The notes beneath the pieces are model-generated. The model ran no database searches. It saw nothing but the letters and a program-made list of their open reading frames with translations, and was not told the origin of the DNA. A DNA stretch of 36,565 nucleotides from CAYNUJ01 sp964621225 (GTDB lineage Bacteria > Bacteroidota > Ignavibacteria > Ignavibacteriales > Melioribacteraceae), in the NCBI GenBank assembly GCA_964621225.1, contig CAZULK010000010.1:1-36565 (forward strand). Direction: 5' to 3'. Of the stretch, positions 1 to 8,173 are shown piece after piece (within the stretch, counting starts at the first letter, position 1; each line of letters opens with the position of its first letter). The position numbers were made by a program, and so were the translations under genes.

Positions 1-33
1 TCATTTAATTTTTTTTTTCAGTATTGCACTAAG

Positions 34-519
34 CTATTCAACGGTGTTTGAAATATTGCACTTAAATTCTGCAATTATTTGATTCACATTTAGTTCAATA
101 TCTACCAATGTTCTATTATAATCGAAAGACAGTTTTTCTCCGAAATCAAACACTTTGGAATATACACCTATCAGATAAGCATTTTCCGGAAAATAAGATA
201 ATACTTTAGCAGTATTTACTGCGTCGGCAAAGCTGAATGAATGAGACGAATAGCAATTGATATCTTCCTTAATATCAACTTGGTTAATGTCTACGGTAAG
301 AAGTTCTCCCGGATTATGATTTCCCCAGCATTCTATTGCATCTATAACAATTAGATTGCCGGCATTTTTGAAATGGTGCAAAAGATCGGTCCCGTCTCCA
401 TTAAACTCCACAATTTCAACACCGGATATTTTTTCTTTCAAATACCTTGCAGCCAATAGCCCTATTCTATCGTCGGAGCGATATTCGTTTCCAACTCCTA
501 TAATCATTGTTTTCATCAT
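34..519 (-). CDS. Hydrogenase maturation protease (peptidase M52 family)
   Basis: This 161-residue protein is the endopeptidase expected to trim the C-terminal tail of the NiFe hydrogenase large subunit once nickel is inserted. The N-terminus has the family signature GVGNEYRSDDRIG (about residues 8-20), whose acidic residues bind nickel. The second acidic site appears in VIDAIECWG and the conserved histidine in SSHSFSFAD. Length is normal for the HyaD/HybD/HycI group. It is the last gene seen of the hydrogenase operon. Its ATG at 519 overlaps the hydA stop in ATGA, and a second in-frame ATG follows at 516, so the protein may be one residue shorter. Its obvious substrate is the adjacent HydA, which keeps the DPCxxCxxH motif and a short tail. 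Function is inferred from family and context and is quite secure. Confidence 0.93.
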   Translation of the reverse strand: MMKTMIIGVGNEYRSDDRIGLLAARYLKEKISGVEIVEFNGDGTDLLHHFKNAGNLIVIDAIECWGNHNPGELLTVDINQVDIKEDINCYSSHSFSFADAVNTAKVLSYFPENAYLIGVYSKVFDFGEKLSFDYNRTLVDIELNVNQIIAEFKCNISNTVE

Positions 520-1805
520 TCTCTTTCAATATCCAATTTTAAGAAATGAGTTGCACATGAAATGCACGGATCGTAATTTCTGATTGCTTGTTCCAGCTTC
601 CACTGCAATTTATCATTGGGTAAATCCATATATTCATCAACAAACTTATAAAGGTCTGCTTCTATTTGTTTTTGGTTTTGGGAAGTTGGCGGAACAATTT
701 TTGCATTTTCTATCAATTCATCCTTTCCAACTTTGTAGCGATGATATAGTATTCCACGTGGAGCTTCAGTACATCCGCACCCCACTCCTTCTTTCATCTC
801 AAATTCAACATATGGATCAATTGTAAAATCCATGTTCTCAATAATTCGAATAGCTTCGTCGCATGCATAAACTGTTTCTATTGCTCTGGCAACAATGCTT
901 TTGAATGGATTATAAACCGGAGGAACAAAGTTTATTTCTCTTGATAATTCTTTTGCCAGAGGTGAAAGTTGGTTGAAGTCTAAATTGAATCTGGCCAACG
1001 GGCCTACAAAATAAGGACTTCCTTCATCTTTGAATGAATGAAGAGCATTCGAACGCTTAACATGTTCTTCCGTGAAATGTTGCTCATATTCGTTTATATC
1101 AATATTTAATCCCTTGTTTGATATTAATCGTCCTTCGTTAAAGGGATACTCTTCGGGATGGTTTAGAGCAACAAATTCGTAATCAAATTCGAAATCGGGA
1201 AATTCGAGAGTGGCCGCCCATTTGGCTGTTTCCACTGCAAATTCCCTGGCCCATTTTAATTCTTCCTTCAATTCTAAAAATCTTTGTTTATCGGGTATGC
1301 TATAAAATCCTCCTACCCTAACATTTATAGGGTGAATTTCCCGTCCGCCTAAAAGGTTGACTATATCGTTTCCTGCCTTCTTTAACCTTAGTGCATTTTT
1401 AACTAAATCAGGATAATCTTTGGCTATTTGTAAAGAATCCTCATAACCTAAAAAATCGGGGGCATGCAGCATATAAATATGGAGCACATGACTTTCAATC
1501 CATTCTCCGCAATAAATCAGCCTTCGTAAATCTCTTAAAGGTCCCGATATTTTGAAGCCGGCAATATTCTCCATGGCGTGGATAGAACTCATTTGATATG
1601 CAATGGGACATATCCCGCAAATTCTCGCAGTTATATCGGGCACCTCAGTGTAATGCCTTCCTATCAGAAAACCCTCGAAGAATCGGGGCGGTTCAAAAAT
1701 TTTGAATTGTAAATCTTTAATTTGATTATCTTTTATTTTCACTACCATTGAGCCTTCCCCCTCTACGCGGGAAAGGTAGTCGACTTTTATAGTTCTATTT
1801 TTCAT
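516..1805 (-). CDS. hydA: Group 3b [NiFe] hydrogenase, large (alpha) subunit
   Basis: This 429-residue subunit holds the NiFe active site where H2 is cleaved or formed. The four nickel-ligand cysteines are visible: C63 and C66 in RICGICP near the N-terminus, and C414 and C417 in DPCISCATH near the C-terminus. Nine residues (FLKLDIERE) follow H420 and would be removed by the maturation protease encoded next. The open frame continues 16 codons upstream, but I place the start at 1805 because an AAGGAGAG ribosome site precedes that ATG and the family N-terminus is KVDYLSRVEG. With this start it overlaps the end of hydD by 11 bases. Gene order and subunit types match bidirectional NADP-linked group 3b hydrogenases (Pyrococcus HydBGDA type). 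Group assignment is from context and motifs, not a phylogeny. Confidence 0.95.
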   Translation of the reverse strand: MKNRTIKVDYLSRVEGEGSMVVKIKDNQIKDLQFKIFEPPRFFEGFLIGRHYTEVPDITARICGICPIAYQMSSIHAMENIAGFKISGPLRDLRRLIYCGEWIESHVLHIYMLHAPDFLGYEDSLQIAKDYPDLVKNALRLKKAGNDIVNLLGGREIHPINVRVGGFYSIPDKQRFLELKEELKWAREFAVETAKWAATLEFPDFEFDYEFVALNHPEEYPFNEGRLISNKGLNIDINEYEQHFTEEHVKRSNALHSFKDEGSPYFVGPLARFNLDFNQLSPLAKELSREINFVPPVYNPFKSIVARAIETVYACDEAIRIIENMDFTIDPYVEFEMKEGVGCGCTEAPRGILYHRYKVGKDELIENAKIVPPTSQNQKQIEADLYKFVDEYMDLPNDKLQWKLEQAIRNYDPCISCATHFLKLDIERE

Positions 1806-2577
1806 AAGATTCACTCTCCTTTCGGAATGCTTCGGAATATGCATTGAAACCACGGAATAATCTAACTATTTCAGGATTCGATTTATCAAGTAATTCGAAT
1901 TTTTTTGCAAGCGAGGTTGTGTTCGGAGATTCTTTCGGGCCGTAACAACCGAAGCAACCTCTGTTGTAAGTCGGACAAAGAGCATCGCACCCGGCATGAG
2001 TTACGGGGCCAAGGCATGGTTGATTGCCCGCAACAAGTACGCAAGGAACAGACTTTCTTTTGCATTCCATGCATACGCTTGTGTTGCTTATATTCGGTTT
2101 TCTATTATTCAACAATGCATTTAAAACTTCTATTAGCTGATATTTATTTACAGGACATCCTCTTAATTCATAATCAACAAATACATGCTGGGAAATAGGG
2201 GTTGAGTGGGATAAAGTAGAAATATAATCGGGATTGGCATAAACAACAGAAGTAAAATTGCGTACATCCTTAAAATTGCGGAGGGCTTGAATTCCCCCGG
2301 AAGTTGCACACGCCCCAATAGTGATAAGTATTTTAGACTTTCTTCTAATCTTATGTATTCTTTCGGCATCATGGGGAGTTGTAATAGACCCTTCCACAAG
2401 AGAGATATCATAGGGGCCTTTTAGCTCGCGACGTGTTGCTTCGGGAAAATATGCAATTTCAACAGCATCTGCCACTTCCAACAATTCGTTTTCGCAGTCA
2501 AGTATACTCAATTGGCAACCGTCACACGAAGCAAATTTCCATACTGCTAATTTTGCCTTTTTTGCTTTCTTTACCAT
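1795..2577 (-). CDS. hydD: Group 3b [NiFe] hydrogenase, small (delta) subunit
   Basis: This 260-residue electron-transfer subunit carries Fe-S clusters from the NiFe site towards the flavin subunit. Proximal-cluster ligands are seen in FASCDGCQLS, in the glycine-rich IGACATSGG and in LRGCPVNK. A cysteine-dense stretch in the C-terminal third (CMECKRK, then cysteines through GCFGCYGPKE) would bind the medial and distal clusters. No signal peptide is present, as expected for a soluble cytoplasmic group 3 enzyme. It starts 2 bases after the hydG stop and overlaps hydA by 11 bases, which implies coupled translation. Length is typical for group 3b small subunits. I see no missing ligand. Confidence 0.95.
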   Translation of the reverse strand: MVKKAKKAKLAVWKFASCDGCQLSILDCENELLEVADAVEIAYFPEATRRELKGPYDISLVEGSITTPHDAERIHKIRRKSKILITIGACATSGGIQALRNFKDVRNFTSVVYANPDYISTLSHSTPISQHVFVDYELRGCPVNKYQLIEVLNALLNNRKPNISNTSVCMECKRKSVPCVLVAGNQPCLGPVTHAGCDALCPTYNRGCFGCYGPKESPNTTSLAKKFELLDKSNPEIVRLFRGFNAYSEAFRKESESYEK

Positions 2578-2579
2578 GT

Positions 2580-3404
2580 CTATAACTCTCTTTTAGTAAA
2601 CAAATCTTCAATTTCGGAATAACTGAATACGGGACCGTCTTTGCAAATGAATTCTGTTCCGTATTGACAATGTCCGCAAAAACCGATTCCGCATTTCATA
2701 TTTCTTTCCATCGAAACAAATATTCTATTTGCGGGAATTCCTCTTTTCTCCAATTCTAAAATTGAATAACGCATCATAATTTCGGGACCGCAAATCATTG
2801 CAACGGTATTCTTCGCATCAAAAGGTGCTCTTGGAATAAGCGTGGTGATTACTCCAATATTTCCTCTCCAATTTTTTGTTGAACGGTCAACCGTAACAAA
2901 TATATCCATGTCGAACCGGGATCTTAGTTTTTCCAATTCTTTTCGGAAAAGTATATCTTCGGGGGTACGGGCACCATAAAGAAGAATTATTTTTCCATAC
3001 TGTGAGCGGTTATTCAAAATGTAATAAAGAGCCGGGCGAAGAGGTGCGAGCCCAATTCCTCCGGCAACAAGAAGGATGTCCTTTCCTTTATATTCCTCAA
3101 TAGGCCATGGTCGCCCGAATGGCCCGCGTATTCCTACTGTATCTCCTTGTTTTAACTTTGCCATTTCTTTTGTTACTGTTCCAACGGCTCGTGTTGTGTG
3201 AAGCAGTCTGTCGCTTTTATCGGGATCACCGCTTATGGAGATAGGAATCTCTCCGATTCCATGAATATAAATCATGTTGAATTGACCGGGTAAAAATTTT
3301 ATTCTTGATTTTTTAAGTTTCGGCTTTAATTCAACAGTAAAAGTATCATCTGTTTCTTTTTTTATTTTTTGAACCGTGTAGCCATAAGGCAACATCGCCT
3401 TCAT
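2580..3404 (-). CDS. hydG: Hydrogenase gamma subunit, FAD/NAD(P)-binding reductase
   Basis: This 274-residue subunit belongs to the ferredoxin-NADP reductase / dihydroorotate dehydrogenase electron-transfer family and is expected to pass electrons between the hydrogenase Fe-S clusters and NAD(P). The FAD domain has PGQFNMIYI and the phosphate-binding GIRGPFGRPWP. The nucleotide domain has LLVAGGIGLAPLRPAL. The C-terminus has four cysteines (CGIGFCGHC, then a cysteine about 10 residues on) that would bind a [2Fe-2S] cluster. An AGAGGA ribosome site precedes the ATG. It lies 9 bases after the cNMP-domain gene and 2 bases before hydD. Preference for NADP over NAD is known for this hydrogenase class but cannot be read from the sequence here. 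Confidence 0.94.
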   Translation of the reverse strand: MKAMLPYGYTVQKIKKETDDTFTVELKPKLKKSRIKFLPGQFNMIYIHGIGEIPISISGDPDKSDRLLHTTRAVGTVTKEMAKLKQGDTVGIRGPFGRPWPIEEYKGKDILLVAGGIGLAPLRPALYYILNNRSQYGKIILLYGARTPEDILFRKELEKLRSRFDMDIFVTVDRSTKNWRGNIGVITTLIPRAPFDAKNTVAMICGPEIMMRYSILELEKRGIPANRIFVSMERNMKCGIGFCGHCQYGTEFICKDGPVFSYSEIEDLFTKREL

Positions 3405-3413
3405 AATATCCTC

Positions 3414-3875
3414 TCAATTATTCTTGCTGTACATGTCAATTAATTGAAGTCTTAGGGCATGGATTCTTTCTTCGAATACGTGAGCCAATCTTTTCATTAA
3501 CTCATAACCCAATCCAAAATCCTTTTCACATTTTGTACGTAAACACTTTCCGTCGAGCTCTATTATTCTGCAATCTTCCATTGCCTTTGCGTCAAATTTC
3601 CATTTATAGGGCGGTATCATCCAAGACCATCCTATAATGTCTCCTTCGTGCAAAGTTTGAATTTGAATTGCTCCCTTGGTGTGTGAAAATATTTCCAAAG
3701 TAATCTTCCCACTCCTTATTATATAAAACGAGTTTGCGTTTTCTCCCTCTTTAAATAAATATTCATTTTCTTTTATCACAACATTTTTAGCGCAGCCAAC
3801 CATAAGATCAATATGTTCACGAGAAAAACCGGAAATAAAAGGATGATTTTCTAAAGTGTTTTTAAGAGACTCCAT
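3414..3875 (-). CDS. Cyclic-nucleotide-binding-domain protein without HTH, within hydrogenase operon
   Basis: This 153-residue protein is a Crp/Fnr-type cupin sensor domain and little else. Residues about 12-120 form the beta-roll (NEYLFKEGENANSFYIIRSGKITLEI, seen in two parts; GDIIGWSWM at the phosphate-cassette position). The last 30 residues are a helix like the dimer C-helix. The protein then stops, with no helix-turn-helix, so it is unlikely to bind DNA. The phosphate-cassette region lacks the clear Arg-Ser pair of cAMP-binding Crp, so the ligand is uncertain. It overlaps hydB by 14 bases and has its own AAAGGAGAG ribosome site, so it is co-expressed with the hydrogenase. It may be an allosteric or assembly subunit. 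Similar genes are, to my recollection, found in other bacterial group 3b loci. Its function is unknown. Confidence 0.88.
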   Translation of the reverse strand: MESLKNTLENHPFISGFSREHIDLMVGCAKNVVIKENEYLFKEGENANSFYIIRSGKITLEIFSHTKGAIQIQTLHEGDIIGWSWMIPPYKWKFDAKAMEDCRIIELDGKCLRTKCEKDFGLGYELMKRLAHVFEERIHALRLQLIDMYSKNN

Positions 3876-5001
3876 TTTTCTCTCCTTTAAAATTATTTTT
3901 ATATAAATTATTTATTCTATTGGCTTCTTCAACTATATCAATTCCTACGGGACACCATGTTATACATCTGCCGCATCCAACGCAGCCAATGCTTCCGAAC
4001 TGTTTTTCCCAATTCGATAATTTATGAGTAATCCATTGTCTGTATCTGCTTTTGGTTGAAACACGCACACTGCCTCCGTGGATGTAAGAAAATTCGGATG
4101 TGAAACATGAATCCCATTTTTGTATCCGTTCTGCATTTTTCTTTTTCAAATCCGTATAATCTTCTATTGTCATACAGAAACAAGTGGGGCAAACCATTGT
4201 GCAGTTAGCACAAGCCATACATTTGGTTGCAATATCATCCCATACCGGACTGTCGAAATTTGACATAAAAGCTTCTGTTAAATTTTCCCGCTTAAGTTTT
4301 TTCTTTATTTCCGATTTAGTATTATCAATTACGTTTTGTTTTAATTTGATATGATTGGGCGAAGCGTCATCCAAATTCAACTCTTCGAGAATATTTCTAC
4401 CTTTGTCCGAACCTGCTTCGGCTAAAAAGAAAGGCTCTTTTCCTTTTTCTTTCAATTCCGTTAACAAAATATCGTATCCGTTTGTAACTTCCGGTCCTGT
4501 GCCGGTGGAAGTACAGAAACAGTTGTTGCCCGCTTTGGAGCAATTAACTGCTACTATTAATGCTTTTTCTCGAGTTTCTTTGTAAAGGGAATTTTTAACT
4601 TCACCATTAATAAAAACATTGTCCAGAATTTCCAGTGCTTTTAATTCGCATGAACGTAATCCAATAAAAGCATACTGTTTAATATCCGTTTCTTCGGGTA
4701 TGATCTTAATTCCGCGCGGTGTCTTTTGAGCCGTAAAAATTTTGTTGACCGGAGGATAGAGATATTTTTTAATTGATTGAGGTCCAACGTTATAATTAAA
4801 AAAGAAGCCATTGTCTCCGTTATTTAGTGAATAGACTCCCGGCTCTTGAAAATCGGATTTATTTAGCGGAAGTTTATCGTGGTTGGAAAATTCATCATAG
4901 ACGATCACTCCATTTTTAACAACGGGACCGATTGTTGTATAATTTTTCTTTTGGAGTAAATCAATTAGAATCCGAAATTTTTCTTTATCAAGTTTTTTCA
5001 C
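3862..5001 (-). CDS. hydB: Hydrogenase beta subunit, 4Fe-4S dicluster protein
   Basis: This 379-residue iron-sulfur subunit is related to anaerobic sulfite reductase subunit A and to HydB of Pyrococcus sulfhydrogenase. It probably relays electrons between HydG/HydD and a further acceptor, possibly sulfur. Two cluster motifs lie in the C-terminal third: CMACANCTMVCPTCFC and CVGCGRCITWCPVGID. Additional cysteines (SCELKALE; NCSKAGNNCFC) are typical of the family. The frame opens at a TTG at 5040 with no ribosome site. I prefer the GTG at 5001, preceded by AAAAGG at a six-base gap, which gives VKKLDKEKF as the N-terminus. It is the first gene of the operon and overlaps the cNMP-domain gene. The exact start is the main doubt. 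Confidence 0.91.
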   Translation of the reverse strand: MKKLDKEKFRILIDLLQKKNYTTIGPVVKNGVIVYDEFSNHDKLPLNKSDFQEPGVYSLNNGDNGFFFNYNVGPQSIKKYLYPPVNKIFTAQKTPRGIKIIPEETDIKQYAFIGLRSCELKALEILDNVFINGEVKNSLYKETREKALIVAVNCSKAGNNCFCTSTGTGPEVTNGYDILLTELKEKGKEPFFLAEAGSDKGRNILEELNLDDASPNHIKLKQNVIDNTKSEIKKKLKRENLTEAFMSNFDSPVWDDIATKCMACANCTMVCPTCFCMTIEDYTDLKKKNAERIQKWDSCFTSEFSYIHGGSVRVSTKSRYRQWITHKLSNWEKQFGSIGCVGCGRCITWCPVGIDIVEEANRINNLYKNNFKGEKNGVS

Positions 5002-5063
5002 GGCTAACCTTTTGTTTGTTGCGTTGTTAAATATGAACAACAGAAGTGCCGAAAGCGAGTTGC

Positions 5064-5080
5064 GTTTAATTTGATTAAAC
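5064..5080. promoter_or_regulatory. 17-bp perfect inverted repeat upstream of the hydrogenase operon
   Basis: GTTTAAT-TTG-ATTAAAC: two perfect 7-base arms separated by three bases, 62 bases upstream of the preferred hydB start. It has no GC stem or T-tract, so it is more like an operator for a dimeric regulator than a terminator. It differs from the FNR box TTGAT-N4-ATCAA. The regulator is not known. Confidence 0.45.
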
Positions 5081-5153
5081 CCAATCCCGTTTAAAAATTT
5101 TCTTAAATTTGAAAAACTTGCGTGATACGGACATTTATTTATGAGAAAATGAG

Positions 5154-5169
5154 CCGATTTTTTTATCGG
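5154..5169. repeat. Short inverted repeat in the hydB upstream region
   Basis: CCGAT-TTTTTT-ATCGG lies between the metal-exporter stop (5266) and hydB. It could be a weak terminator for the exporter or a protein-binding site. The five-base arms are short and may be chance. The rest of the 264-base gap is AT-rich with no convincing ORF, and I cannot fix promoter boxes in it. Confidence 0.25.
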
Positions 5170-5265
5170 GGAATAAATGGCTTTTTAAAATATTGCATCG
5201 GATTTGAATTTATCGTTTTATAAGATAAAATATTTCACGACGATTTTTTTGAAAAGTTGTTTGAG

Positions 5266-6288
5266 TTAATAAATCATCCAAAACATCAGCCCAACAATCA
5301 AGCCGACCAGGGCATTAATTACTTTTACCCAAACAAAACCTTTTTTGCTGAATGCAAGCAGAGGAAGGGTACCGTGACCGTCCTGAACAATTGAGCTTGC
5401 AATCAAAATTCCAAATGGCAGTGCTCCGGAAGCAAATAGTGAAATGAATATCAAGTGTGGCCCCGATTCCGGAATCAATCCGATCAAAACCGCGATTAAC
5501 AACACAATTATATAATTATCTTTTATCAGTGCATTAACATCGACATATAATTCAACAAAATGAATTAAAAGCAAGGCAAAGAAAGTCCAAATGAATATTC
5601 TCATTAAGTGTTTTTTTAATACATGGTTCCACAAATGTTCTTCCAGAAAATGATCGGGTACAACAACTACAACATATAATGCTATCAAAATAGCAATTGC
5701 TAAAGTTACCTCAACCCATTTTTCTTCTTCGTGTGTAATAACACCGAAGATTGTAAGCGAAAACAAGACAAGAATTAATGCAATTAATAAAAACCTTTGG
5801 AATGAGATAGAAGAAAAATTCCTTTTCAAGTTGCTAAGTGTTGGATAACAATCACACAATTCTTCTTCGTGAACTTCAAATTCATGATGTTCCGAATATA
5901 TGTTTTTCCCGATTGAAAATTTATCTATCAAAAGACCGATGATTAACGCAACGGCAGCAATTATCAAGGTGATGATAATTGCCTCTTTTGGAATAGCGGA
6001 AAACATAACGTAAGCTTCATCTCCGGTAGAAGCTATCATTGTGGCCGTAAGAGCTCCGAATGTAAGCACACCGTGAGAATAAAGCGAAACAACAGTAAAT
6101 GACCCCAAGCAACCCGGAACCATTCCCAGAAGCACTCCGAAAATTACTTGTCCAAGAGGCTTTGTCTTTAACTTTTGCTGCCACTCACCTTTGGTTACAA
6201 CATTTATATACTCTATTAAAAGCATCATCGCAAATACGAATCCGCTTATCAGCAAAGCATGATTTATTATATCTAAGAATTCTTCCAT
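5266..6288 (-). CDS. Putative multi-TM heavy-metal/manganese exporter (ArsP_2-like)
   Basis: This integral membrane protein of about 340 residues has two similar hydrophobic halves. Each has several membrane segments and a Pro/Gly-rich membrane motif: MVPGCLGSFTVVSLYSHG in the first half and GLIPESGPHLIFISLFASG in the second. Between them is a soluble loop rich in His, Glu and Cys (YSEHHEFEVHEEELCDCYP) that could bind metal. This layout matches the putative manganese / heavy-metal exporter family (Pfam ArsP_2, 10 TM). The frame opens with TTG at 6300, but ATG at 6288 is the more natural start. It lies upstream of hydB on the same strand with a gap of about 260 bases, so it is probably a separate unit. 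The substrate cannot be determined here. Confidence 0.72.
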   Translation of the reverse strand: MEEFLDIINHALLISGFVFAMMLLIEYINVVTKGEWQQKLKTKPLGQVIFGVLLGMVPGCLGSFTVVSLYSHGVLTFGALTATMIASTGDEAYVMFSAIPKEAIIITLIIAAVALIIGLLIDKFSIGKNIYSEHHEFEVHEEELCDCYPTLSNLKRNFSSISFQRFLLIALILVLFSLTIFGVITHEEEKWVEVTLAIAILIALYVVVVVPDHFLEEHLWNHVLKKHLMRIFIWTFFALLLIHFVELYVDVNALIKDNYIIVLLIAVLIGLIPESGPHLIFISLFASGALPFGILIASSIVQDGHGTLPLLAFSKKGFVWVKVINALVGLIVGLMFWMIY

Positions 6289-6510
6289 ACACTTTCGCAA
6301 ATTAACAACCCAAACATATAAAATATATTTTAAATGTCGTGTTCTTTAGTCCATTAAAATCATATTTGGTGGGCGGAATCTTCCTTGATTGCTCTTTGAA
6401 TATAATTGCTATTTCCATATGTTTCGATTGGATTGAATTCATTTTAGGTGATTTGCAGATTGATTATTTTGTTTCAGAATGAAATCGATTTTGAGGGCTT
6501 GTTGGACAGA

Positions 6511-7512
6511 ATGTTTAGCCTTTCCAACCCGGTATTTTTAGCTTTGTTGATTTTTTTATTCGTTCTTGCAATTATTATAATAATCTACCGTGATGTTTTC
6601 CGTCCAATGCGGAAAAGACATTTAAAAGAAAAGCGGGAACTAGAATTTAAAAATGCCAAAATGATGGCGCTTTTCTCCGAGACAAATCCAAACCCGCTAT
6701 TAAGAATTAATTCGAAAGGCAAAATTGTTTATTCAAACAAAAGGGCGGAAGAGGTTTTCAATAAAAACTTTGGAAACGAACATGTGGACTTAAATCAATT
6801 AATTCCCGGAATAAACATAAATGTAGCGGAATTAATCAATAACGGGGATACATTTCAACATTATTTGGATTATGAAAATAAAAACTATGCATTAACGATA
6901 GTTGGAATTCCTCTGCTCGAGGTTGCGAATATTTACTTTTACGATATTACGGAATTGAAAAATGCGGAAAAGAAACTCGAGAATTATAAGAATAGATTAA
7001 AAGGATTAAGCAGGTGGCAAGAAAACTTGCTTGAAACGGAACGGAATAAAATAGCATCCGAATTACACGATAGCATCGGACAAAAAATTTCTTTACTTAA
7101 AATGAAACTTCAATCAGACGAATTACCGCCGGATGAACTGGAGAATGTTTATAAGACTATAGATGAATTAATCTCCGAAGTAAGAGAGATAAGCAGGGAA
7201 TTAAAGCCTCAGTTTCTCAAAGAATCCGGGCTATCAACTGCGTTGAGTAGTTTGATTAAAAGATTGAATGAACTTTCCGACGTAAAAGGTGAATTCGATA
7301 TTCATGGTGAAATTCCCAGAATGGATTACGAAAAAGAACTTGCCCTTTACAGGGTGGTTCAAGAGTGCATCAANNNNNNNNNNNNNNNNNNNNNNNNNNN
7401 NNNNNNNNNNNNNNNNNNNNNNNNNNNNNNNNNNNNNNNNNNNNNNNNNNNNNNNNNNNNNNNNNNNNNNNNNGTAAAAATTGACTTGAGGTTAATAGGA
7501 AGTGGAAGATAA
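6511..7512 (+). CDS. Sensor histidine kinase, NarL/DegS type, interrupted by assembly gap
   Basis: The protein has one membrane helix near the N-terminus (LALLIFLFVLAIIIIIY), then a PAS-like domain (about residues 50-150; NPNPLLRINSKGKIVYSN). A short coiled segment leads to a HisKA_3 dimerisation domain with the phospho-accepting His about residue 186 in ASELHDSIGQKISLL. The ATPase domain begins (LALYRVVQECI) and is then lost in a 100-N gap. The frame resumes at VKIDLRL, the usual final strand of the ATPase fold. The N, G1 and G2 boxes are therefore missing from the data, not necessarily from the gene. The frame can start at GTG 6448, but ATG 6511 is preferred; neither has a strong ribosome site. 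Its end overlaps the response regulator start by 11 bases, making a standard pair. Confidence 0.82.
   Translation: MFSLSNPVFLALLIFLFVLAIIIIIYRDVFRPMRKRHLKEKRELEFKNAKMMALFSETNPNPLLRINSKGKIVYSNKRAEEVFNKNFGNEHVDLNQLIPGININVAELINNGDTFQHYLDYENKNYALTIVGIPLLEVANIYFYDITELKNAEKKLENYKNRLKGLSRWQENLLETERNKIASELHDSIGQKISLLKMKLQSDELPPDELENVYKTIDELISEVREISRELKPQFLKESGLSTALSSLIKRLNELSDVKGEFDIHGEIPRMDYEKELALYRVVQECIXXXXXXXXXXXXXXXXXXXXXXXXXXXXXXXXXXVKIDLRLIGSGR
7374..7473. other. Assembly gap (100 N) inside the histidine kinase
   Basis: Exactly 100 N. A complete HATPase_c domain between RVVQECI and VKIDLRL needs roughly 70 or more residues (over 200 bases), so the placeholder is shorter than the missing DNA. 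The apparent open frame across it depends on the arbitrary N count. Confidence 0.97.
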
Positions 7513-8161
7513 AATCAGATTATTAGTTGCCGAAGATCAAACAATTGTTAGGGACGGTATAATTAAATTGCTGGAAGATACAGGAAATATTGTTATTGTA
7601 GGGGAAGCCGAAGACGGGGAAGCGCTTGTTGATAAGTATAAAAAGTTAAATCCCGATGTGGTTTTATCCGATATTGAAATGCCGAGAATGACAGGATTTG
7701 AAGCTCTCGAAAAATTATTAAAAGAAAAATTTGAGCCAAAATTTATTTTCCTTAGCGTTTATGCAGATGAGCCTTATACATATTATGCATATCATTTGGG
7801 CGCAAAAGGAATGCTGAATAAATCTATTAACAAAACCGAACTCGATTTTGCAATTGAAAAAGTTGCAAACGGTGGAATTTATTTTCTGGGTAAATCCGAC
7901 GAACAACTGCAAGAATTGGTGGAAAAATATTCCGATCAAAAAAATAAAATTAAAGCAAGCTTTTCAAATCTAACAGATAGGGAACTGGAAATATTGGACC
8001 TGGTTGCGGACGGATTAATGAACGATCAAATTGCGGAAAAACTTTTCATTTCCCGCCGCACTGTGGAGAAGCATAGAACGAATATTATGGAGAAGAAAAA
8101 CCTGAAGTCCTTATCCGAGTTAATTTCATTTGCAGTTAAATTAAAATACCTAAAAATATAG
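7502..8161 (+). CDS. Response regulator, NarL/FixJ family (REC-LuxR HTH)
   Basis: This 219-residue protein has an N-terminal receiver domain (residues 4-120) with acidic pair E11/D12 and phospho-acceptor D57 in LSDIEMPRMTG, plus the conserved Ser of FLSVYA and Lys of GMLNKSINKTEL. A C-terminal LuxR-type helix-turn-helix follows (about 155-215: LTDRELEILDLVADGL, then IAEKLFISRRTVEKHR). The start is GTG at 7502 with a GAGG ribosome site, overlapping the kinase end. It is the cognate partner of the upstream HisKA_3 kinase and should act as a DNA-binding transcription factor when phosphorylated. The two genes that follow at close spacing (lipoprotein, membrane protein) are candidate members of the same signalling unit. 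Targets cannot be seen. Confidence 0.94.
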   Translation: MEDKIRLLVAEDQTIVRDGIIKLLEDTGNIVIVGEAEDGEALVDKYKKLNPDVVLSDIEMPRMTGFEALEKLLKEKFEPKFIFLSVYADEPYTYYAYHLGAKGMLNKSINKTELDFAIEKVANGGIYFLGKSDEQLQELVEKYSDQKNKIKASFSNLTDRELEILDLVADGLMNDQIAEKLFISRRTVEKHRTNIMEKKNLKSLSELISFAVKLKYLKI

Positions 8162-8173
8162 GGGAATAATTAG

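Noticed and set aside
1..33. ATGA at the extreme left edge as the start of another operon gene on the minus strand
   Set aside because: Only one codon lies inside the window, so a further hydrogenase-operon gene cannot be supported.
5002..5040. Longer HydB starting at TTG 5040
   Set aside because: No ribosome site precedes the TTG, while GTG at 5001 has AAAAGG at good spacing. Kept only as an alternative start.
7474..7512. Frameshift or premature end of the NarL-type kinase
   Set aside because: The sequence after the gap continues in a frame that reads as the expected last strand of the ATPase domain, so the gap explains the oddity.
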